Shown: one piece after another, positions 58,395 to 64,000 of the stretch
Layout: each line of letters begins with the position of its first letter
Position numbering within the stretch: position 1 is the first letter of the stretch
Source of the DNA: Bacteroidota bacterium
Lineage (GTDB): Bacteria > Bacteroidota > Bacteroidia > 2-12-FULL-35-15
Length of the DNA: 64,000 nucleotides
Assembly (NCBI GenBank): GCA_003151815.1
Contig: PLYN01000045.1
Coordinates: 1 to 64,000 of the forward strand
Direction of reading: 5' to 3'
Made by a program: the position numbers and the translations under genes
The notes under the pieces: generated by a model
The model's input: the letters and a program-made list of their open reading frames with translations, nothing else
Database searches by the model: none
What the model was told of the DNA's origin: nothing

Positions 58395-59315
58395 ATGTCC
58401 AAACGAGGCTACATATCCCGCTATTCGCTAATTATAAAAAAGCTAAAATCCAAATCCTACTCTACCTATGAGGAGTTGAAAAGCTATATTGAAAACCAGC
58501 TTGAATACATACAAATGCAAGACGACACTCTGAATATGGGGTTTTCAAAGCGAACCTTACAAAGAGATATTAAAGACATAAGGAATACTTTTGGAATTGA
58601 AATTGAATTTTCAAAATCAGAAAAAGGCTATTTCATCAGCCAAAGCGAAGCGGAAAACTTGAATTTCCAAAGAATGATGGAGGCGTTTGATATGTTTAAT
58701 TCATTAAATATTGCGCAAGACTTAACGCCCTTTATTCATCTTGAAAAACGCAGACCGCAAGGAACAGAAAACCTATATGGTTTACTTCACGCCATTAAAA
58801 ACAAATTGCAAATTAAATTTTCATATCAAAAATTTTGGGAAGGAGAAACAAGTCAGCGAACTGCCGAACCCCACGCTTTAAAAGAATTTAAGAACCGTTG
58901 GTATATTTTAGCGAATGACGATAAAGATGGAAACATCAAAAGTTTTGCATTAGACCGCCTAACAAATCTTGAAATAACGAAGAAGAAATTTGAGCTTCCT
59001 AAAACCTATAACATTGAAGAAAGTTATCGTTATTGCTTTGGTATCATAAGTCCGAACGATAATAAACCATTGGAAATAATTTTATCCTTCGATCCATTTC
59101 AAGGGAAATACATTAAAACATTGCCTTTACATCATACACAGGAAACAATTATCAATACTGAAAAAGAACTAAGAATAAAATTGAAACTCTCTATTACACA
59201 TGATTTTATTATGGAATTACTTTCTTACGGAGATACTTTAAAAGTTATTAAGCCGGATTCATTAATTACAGAAATAAAAATAGCTCATCAAAACGCTTTT
59301 AAACAATATAAATAA
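58395..59315 (+). CDS. WYL-domain transcriptional regulator
   Basis: A 306-residue regulator: N-terminal winged helix (SKRGYISRYSLIIKKLKSKSYSTYEELKSYIENQ, with NMGFSKRTLQRDIKDIRNTFGIEI), then the WYL domain (LQIKFSYQKFWEGETSQRTAEPHALKEFKNRWYILAND) and the C-terminal WCX part. WYL proteins sense nucleic-acid ligands and often control phage-defence or DNA-repair genes. The ATG at 58395 is used instead of 58362. It might regulate the upstream gene, but no operator is visible. Confidence 0.87.
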   Translation: MSKRGYISRYSLIIKKLKSKSYSTYEELKSYIENQLEYIQMQDDTLNMGFSKRTLQRDIKDIRNTFGIEIEFSKSEKGYFISQSEAENLNFQRMMEAFDMFNSLNIAQDLTPFIHLEKRRPQGTENLYGLLHAIKNKLQIKFSYQKFWEGETSQRTAEPHALKEFKNRWYILANDDKDGNIKSFALDRLTNLEITKKKFELPKTYNIEESYRYCFGIISPNDNKPLEIILSFDPFQGKYIKTLPLHHTQETIINTEKELRIKLKLSITHDFIMELLSYGDTLKVIKPDSLITEIKIAHQNAFKQYK

Positions 59316-59331
59316 TTAACACCGAAATATT

Positions 59332-59598
59332 ATGAGTTCCAAAACAGCTACTATGAAGGATAAATTAATACAACATTTTACTAATTTATGTGCGACACTT
59401 GATAAAGAGATGAAGCAATCAGCTATCTTAAGAAACGAACTGATGAAAGAGCGGAAGTATAATATAGCAAATTATATTACTAGATTCGAAAGAGATATTC
59501 TTATCCTTCAGGGTAGGGCTTATAGAGAACTCAATGATTTAACAGATATTGATAAGACTATTGAGAATTACCCATTTCTTCATGACGATGTTGACTAA
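59332..59598 (+). CDS. small helical protein, hypothetical
   Basis: An 88-residue protein following the WYL gene by 16 nt. It is almost entirely helical with many Lys/Glu (MKDKLIQHFTNLCATLDKEMKQSAILRNELMKERKYN), and ends in a DLTDIDKTIENYPFLHDDVD tail. No family known. Possibly a partner of the WYL regulator. Confidence 0.55.
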   Translation: MSSKTATMKDKLIQHFTNLCATLDKEMKQSAILRNELMKERKYNIANYITRFERDILILQGRAYRELNDLTDIDKTIENYPFLHDDVD

Positions 59599-59667
59599 AA
59601 TATAGATCATTTTTTCTTTAAATTTGAAATGTATTTTATAAATCCCAATGAATGAATAATGCAGGTT

Positions 59668-62600
59668 TTACACTTCCGAATAACAAGGCAAAGCAACAAA
59701 AAATGTACAACTTTCATCGCTTCTGCTTTCGAACCAAATTTTGCCATCAACACTTTCTACAATACTTTTTACCATCGCCAAGCCTAAACCCATCCCTCCT
59801 GTTTTTGTAGTGAAATTAGGAACAAATATTTTATCCAACGCATCATCACTTATACCGATGCCGTTATCTTTTATGCTGATAATATAAAATTTATTTTCCT
59901 TTTTCAACTCGATTTCAATTTTTCCTTTTCGCCCTTCCGGAATGGCTTGTATCGCATTTTTTATAAGGTTATTAAACACACGTAACAGTTGCTCTTTGTC
60001 GGCAAGGACGAATGGCTCTATTTTTATTTCATTCTTATATTCAATTTGAATAGTTGATGAGTCCGTATATAATGCGATACTGTTCAATAGAATTTTATGC
60101 ACATTAATTTTATCCAAATTTGCTTTGGGCATCTTCGCGAAATTTGAAAATTCTGTTGCGATGGTGGATAGTGTATCAATTTGCTCAATGATAGTTTGTG
60201 TAAGCCCTTCCATTTTCTGATCCATATCCGGTGTATGATCTTTCCAGATTCGTTGCAAATGCTGAACACTCAGTTTCATTGGCGTTAACGGATTTTTTAT
60301 TTCATGGGCCACCTGCTTTGCCATTTCGCGCCATGCACTTTCTCTTTCTGATTTTGCAAGCAACTCAGCACTTTTAGTAAGTTCTAAAATCATTCTGTTG
60401 TATTCACTCACAAGGCTGCCAATCTCATCTTTCTCCTGCCATTCGATCAATTCATTGGTGGTACCCAATTTAATTTTACTCAATTTATCCTGAATTAATT
60501 TAAGTGGTTTTGTAACATAATTGGAAATAAAAATTGCCATAACAATGGATAGCGCAAATAATAAAACGTAAATATTAATTAGCGCGACGAGGAATCCTGA
60601 AATTTCTTTTTCCAGTTCACTTTGCTTCGCAAAATAGGGCAAATTAAGGTAAGCAAGCAATTTACCATCTTTATTTTTAAATGAAATATAAGCAGATAAA
60701 TATTCTAATTTACCAATACGTTCATCATGTATAAATTCTGTTTTTCCTAAAACAGCCATTTGCAAAAATGCTTCAGGATTCATCTTTTTTGATGTTAGCC
60801 CTTCGTCGAAAACTTTTGGACGCGAGGATGCATATAGGTTTCCATGGACGTCATACAAATTAATATCTGTAAAAAAGATGTTAGCCGATTTTTTAAGAAC
60901 AAAAGTAGAATACTCCGACAAGGATCCATCGAGTGCATTTTCAGCAGCCAATTTACTGTCAATATCTATCAATACCGAATGAATTTTTTCACTAATGTTC
61001 TCACGATTTTTAATTTCAAATTGTTGCTTGATATAATAAATGGTTCCTCCGCCAAACAGTGCCAATGATGTTAAAACGATCAAAACCAAAAGCAGTTGAA
61101 TCCGATATTTAAAATTAAAATTTTCAAATAGGGAACCACCAAAAACCTGGCGAAAAAATAAAATTGCAAGCAAGAGCAAACTAAAAAATGCAAACAAATA
61201 CGAGAAGGTAGTCACCTGACCTATTAACCCTTCTTTTCGTTTACTCAATACGATCAATGTATTTGAATCGGGGCGGTATAAAAGATGGTTGAAATCTTCT
61301 TTGTCAATGATTATAAAACTACCGCGATTGTTATAAAAATCTATCCCACTGCGATTGTATGGAAATTTACCATATTGATTAATGAGTTGATTGTGTTTGT
61401 ATTTTGCATACGAGTAATTGTTCAATTCCTGAGAAAGTCCCACATTTTTGTCGAGTAACAATTCAGGGAAACCAATTTCATCTGAAATAAATTTCGCATC
61501 CAATTCAATGTAAAGTGTTCCCAGTTTTGCCTTGGATCCAATAGATCGGGTAAGAGGGAATTTTGCCAGATAACTAATTTTTCCTGTAGTGTTATTCAGG
61601 AAAAAGAGGTGTTTACTTACGGTTGGAATTCCTTTTTTTTCAATTAATTCATCAAAATAAAGAGTGTTATCCAACAATGCATTTTGCGACTTTATAACAG
61701 GTACACACATGCTGTCGAACAAGGCTATTCGTATATCGTACTTTTCCCAAAAACCGCTGAAATACTCTTGTTTCAGTCTCTTTTCAAACTCTCCGGTTTG
61801 TTGGCCGACTCCGTTTATATATGAAATTAAAATTGAATCAGTATTTATATTATTCTCTATATCCTGAAATAAAAATTCGGCAACAGGATCCTGCTCGGCA
61901 GCCAATTTTTCAGCATATATTTTACGGCTTTCAATTTCTTTTATATCAGTATATTTAATTAATACATGAACTGCAAACAGAGAAAAAATAAAAACAAAAA
62001 AAACAATCCCTGAAAAATAATAAACGGACTCTTTTCTTTTGATCAATACAATTGCAACCACCAATACAAAGGGCCAAAAAACCAAAATCAAATCGAGCGT
62101 TCCCAGCAAGTGCCAAATTATTGTATGAACCAATGCGGAAGCTATAAAAACAAGGGCATATTGTTGATTGGATAATTTAAATTGCTTTAATACAGAAACC
62201 ATTTTATCCGCAAATAAAAAACAAACAAACAAAAGCAAACCAATAACAATCAGTGCAACGAAGCTATATTGATTTAAACTAAATAAATTATTGATGCTAA
62301 AAGGAATATTGGAATTTTTAATCAACCCTACAAAAAGAGAAGTAATAATCCATGAGAACCAGAAGAAACCAAGAAAGCAGAATAAAGAAAGAATGAGCTT
62401 ATTGATACGTTTCAATTTTAACAAAATTCCATCTACATTATATTCTTTGATAATGACATAGCTGATAAAAAATAGTAGTAAAGTATTTATCAACAGATCG
62501 CCCAAAGACATGAGCCAAACAGAACTTGCGTCCGCATATATTTTAGGGCTGAATAAATTAAATTCATAAAAAATTCCGGGAAATGAAAACTTGATGGTGA

Positions 62601-63384
62601 GGTAACGTAAAAAAATAACAGACAGTGCAAACAAAAACAAGGAAACATTATGCCTCACCCCCTGCCCCTCTCCTTCAGAGAGGGGAGTATGAGAGCTGAA
62701 TAATTTTTTAAGAAAAAGAACGACCAGCAAAAATCCGAGTAAATTAAATATCAGTGAAAAATAGGATGACAAGGCAATTGAATTGATGGCAGAATTAAAC
62801 TCTAATGAAAACAAATAATCGTTGTTGAAATTTTTCACCTCATGTGAGGAATTAGATGGGTTGGCTATGAGTTTTGTTTCCGGAGGAACGGCAAAGTCCT
62901 CTTGAAATTCATTTACCAGATATTTATTTTGGTATGGATATTCGCTTTTTATTAAAATTAAACCTATTACAGTTTTTGCAGTGGAAGCATTGGTTTCCGG
63001 CCTCATTACTTCAAACCAGCCGTTATGAAGTTTTACCATTTTTGTGTCCAGGCAAACTTCTTTTTGCCAATTTTCTACGGCAATAGAATTATCGCTCCAA
63101 AATTTTAAGGTATCATTTTCATAGATCAACAATGCAATACCTTCGTCTTCCAATAAAGTAGTAAAATAAGCCGGATTTTGTGCAAAAAGTTGATTGTAGT
63201 TTTGTGTTGCGGTACGCTTTGCCAATGCTAACATTTCCTCATTTAATCGCAATTCCTTTTTGTGTAATTTTTTCTCGAAATCAGCAACAGTAGAGGAAGC
63301 ACTATCCACAAATGGATGATACAAAAAATACGCTGTAATAAAAAGGAGTACAGCAAAAAAAAGGAGGAAAAGTTTGTTTTTCAA
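59668..63384 (-). CDS. large sensor histidine kinase, NtrY-like
   Basis: A 1238-residue membrane kinase. The N-terminal helix (1-20), an extracytoplasmic part (about 25-200), a multi-helix membrane block (about 205-480), a second extracytoplasmic domain (about 490-780), further helices, HAMP (about 955-1005), the phosphorylated His in HEIKNPLTPMKL (His 1027) and an ATPase with NNLIKNAIQAIPEG, DNGIGIS and TGGMGLGLAMVKSI. Residues 232-245 (HTPLSEGEGQGVRH) come from a repeat. No response regulator follows in this window. Confidence 0.93.
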   Translation of the reverse strand: MKNKLFLLFFAVLLFITAYFLYHPFVDSASSTVADFEKKLHKKELRLNEEMLALAKRTATQNYNQLFAQNPAYFTTLLEDEGIALLIYENDTLKFWSDNSIAVENWQKEVCLDTKMVKLHNGWFEVMRPETNASTAKTVIGLILIKSEYPYQNKYLVNEFQEDFAVPPETKLIANPSNSSHEVKNFNNDYLFSLEFNSAINSIALSSYFSLIFNLLGFLLVVLFLKKLFSSHTPLSEGEGQGVRHNVSLFLFALSVIFLRYLTIKFSFPGIFYEFNLFSPKIYADASSVWLMSLGDLLINTLLLFFISYVIIKEYNVDGILLKLKRINKLILSLFCFLGFFWFSWIITSLFVGLIKNSNIPFSINNLFSLNQYSFVALIVIGLLLFVCFLFADKMVSVLKQFKLSNQQYALVFIASALVHTIIWHLLGTLDLILVFWPFVLVVAIVLIKRKESVYYFSGIVFFVFIFSLFAVHVLIKYTDIKEIESRKIYAEKLAAEQDPVAEFLFQDIENNINTDSILISYINGVGQQTGEFEKRLKQEYFSGFWEKYDIRIALFDSMCVPVIKSQNALLDNTLYFDELIEKKGIPTVSKHLFFLNNTTGKISYLAKFPLTRSIGSKAKLGTLYIELDAKFISDEIGFPELLLDKNVGLSQELNNYSYAKYKHNQLINQYGKFPYNRSGIDFYNNRGSFIIIDKEDFNHLLYRPDSNTLIVLSKRKEGLIGQVTTFSYLFAFFSLLLLAILFFRQVFGGSLFENFNFKYRIQLLLVLIVLTSLALFGGGTIYYIKQQFEIKNRENISEKIHSVLIDIDSKLAAENALDGSLSEYSTFVLKKSANIFFTDINLYDVHGNLYASSRPKVFDEGLTSKKMNPEAFLQMAVLGKTEFIHDERIGKLEYLSAYISFKNKDGKLLAYLNLPYFAKQSELEKEISGFLVALINIYVLLFALSIVMAIFISNYVTKPLKLIQDKLSKIKLGTTNELIEWQEKDEIGSLVSEYNRMILELTKSAELLAKSERESAWREMAKQVAHEIKNPLTPMKLSVQHLQRIWKDHTPDMDQKMEGLTQTIIEQIDTLSTIATEFSNFAKMPKANLDKINVHKILLNSIALYTDSSTIQIEYKNEIKIEPFVLADKEQLLRVFNNLIKNAIQAIPEGRKGKIEIELKKENKFYIISIKDNGIGISDDALDKIFVPNFTTKTGGMGLGLAMVKSIVESVDGKIWFESRSDESCTFFVALPCYSEV
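62653..62696. repeat. C/G-rich palindromic repeat (copy 6), in the sensor kinase
   Basis: cccctctc (62665-62672) and gagagggg (62678-62685) with loop cttca, preceded by cctcaccccctg. In frame in the kinase gene, encoding HTPLSEGEGQGVRH in a loop between membrane helices. Confidence 0.85.
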
Positions 63385-63508
63385 TTTTTTTTCAGAAAAA
63401 GATTTTATTCGTGTATTTTTACAACCACGGAAAATTAATTAACACAAAACTACTATTTTATAAATCAATTACCGGTGACATTAAGTCGCACAAATTGTAC
63501 CAAATCAA

Positions 63509-64000
63509 ATGGCAAAAAAAAATAACAATTCTTCACCTAAGCCCAACACGAAAAATTCATTGCCTCCAATTACTGAAAATGCGCCTTTTACTTTTAACAA
63601 TTTTAAAGTACAGGCAATCATATTGGTGATCCTTGGATTTATCCTATACGCCAACTCATTCCAAAATGAATATTGTTTGGATGATGGTATTGTAATTCTG
63701 AAAAACGAATATGTACAAAAAGGAATAGCAGGGATTCCTAAAATATTAAGTACCGATGCCTACGATAGTTTTTACAGGCAAATGGGCGCTAAACAGGAAC
63801 TTGCCGGCGGACGATACCGTCCACTTTCTGTCATCACCTTTGCTATTGAAGAATCGTTATTCGGAAGTAAAGAAAAAGTAAAACCACCTGATGACGTTGC
63901 ATTTGTGAGACATGTTTTAAATGTTGTTTTTTATATTTTTTCAATAATCGTACTGTTATACTTTTTGAGAAATTTTATTTTTAAAGACACTCCGCTTGTC
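63509..64000 (+). CDS. large membrane protein, N-terminal part (glycosyltransferase-like, TMTC type)
   Basis: A gene cut by the window end; 164 codons are visible. After a short polar start MAKKNNNSSPKPNTKNS come a membrane helix (VQAIILVILGFILYANSF) and QNEYCLDDGIVILKNEYVQKGIAGIPKILSTD, then GGRYRPLSVITFAIEESLFG and a second helix. This is the layout of the N-terminal part of multi-pass glycosyltransferase-like TPR proteins (TMTC/DUF1736 type), in which an acidic D(D) motif follows the first helix. The rest, where TPRs would be expected, is outside. The ATG at 63509 is used. Confidence 0.75.
   Translation, partial: MAKKNNNSSPKPNTKNSLPPITENAPFTFNNFKVQAIILVILGFILYANSFQNEYCLDDGIVILKNEYVQKGIAGIPKILSTDAYDSFYRQMGAKQELAGGRYRPLSVITFAIEESLFGSKEKVKPPDDVAFVRHVLNVVFYIFSIIVLLYFLRNFIFKDTPLV

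Overview
Organism. The window is AT-rich chromosome from a member of the Bacteroidota, most likely of the Flavobacteriia/Sphingobacteriia/Chitinophagia type. The evidence is a complete gldK-gldL-gldM-gldN set with an upstream PorP/SprF protein (core type IX secretion/gliding motor), a GldA-type ABC ATPase, PorT-like outer membrane barrels, a SemiSWEET, Bacteroidota-specific families (DUF4292, the LptE family protein), almost no Shine-Dalgarno sequences, and several TAnnTTTG-type -7 promoter elements. No rRNA, tRNA or CRISPR array was seen.

Layout. 0-5.6 kb is mixed: an S4 RNA-binding protein and a DUF493 protein, two orphan proteins, an IS1595-type transposase fused by a 1-nt stop/start overlap to a RhuM-family gene, and a nucleotidyltransferase plus small partner gene bracketed by two near-identical terminators. 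5.6-23.4 kb is housekeeping: aconitase, dtd, rsgA, gldA-like ABC ATPase, metK, yqeY-like, groES-groL, secG, lptE, a sigma-54 activator, miaB and topA. 23.4-31.4 kb is the T9SS block: a degenerate arginase-fold protein, PorP/SprF, GldK, GldL, GldM and GldN, followed by a membrane-anchored cytochrome c. 31.5-55.1 kb is again housekeeping and envelope: hflX, L,D-transpeptidase, purT, SemiSWEET, tsaB, two PorT-like paralogues, ubiX, queG, ruvB, metB, a LysM lytic transglycosylase, gatA, tatA, and a tightly packed minus-strand envelope operon (crotonase, flippase, dut, sugar nucleotidyltransferase, TPR lipoprotein, DUF4292 lipoprotein, EnvC-like protein). 55.1-59.6 kb is an accessory island: a VapBC-like toxin-antitoxin pair, unknown proteins, a tandem zinc-ribbon protein, a DnaQ-like exonuclease broken by a TGG-to-TGA change, a possible uracil-DNA-glycosylase-like protein, a WYL regulator and a small unknown. 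59.7-64 kb holds a 1238-residue NtrY-like sensor kinase and the start of a large membrane protein.

The most unusual signal is not a gene. Short palindromic repeats are scattered through the window, and several lie in frame inside functional genes and are translated: a 36-nt GC-rich palindrome adds 12 residues to dtd, a TTCGACTTCGCTCA-type repeat adds 8 residues to purT, a C-rich/G-rich palindrome sits in a loop of the sensor kinase, and two copies of that same family are built into the signal peptide of the DUF4292 lipoprotein. Further copies sit in gene junctions (rsgA/dtd, sugar nucleotidyltransferase/dut). This resembles the protein-invading palindromic elements known from Rickettsia, but in a Bacteroidota chromosome. 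Second in interest are the arginase-fold protein lacking metal ligands next to the T9SS genes, the transposase-RhuM pair and the accessory island.

Limits. All identifications are from reading the translated ORFs and recalled family motifs; no database search was possible. The ORF track allows TTG/GTG starts, so many starts were moved to an internal ATG where motif position or context supports it.
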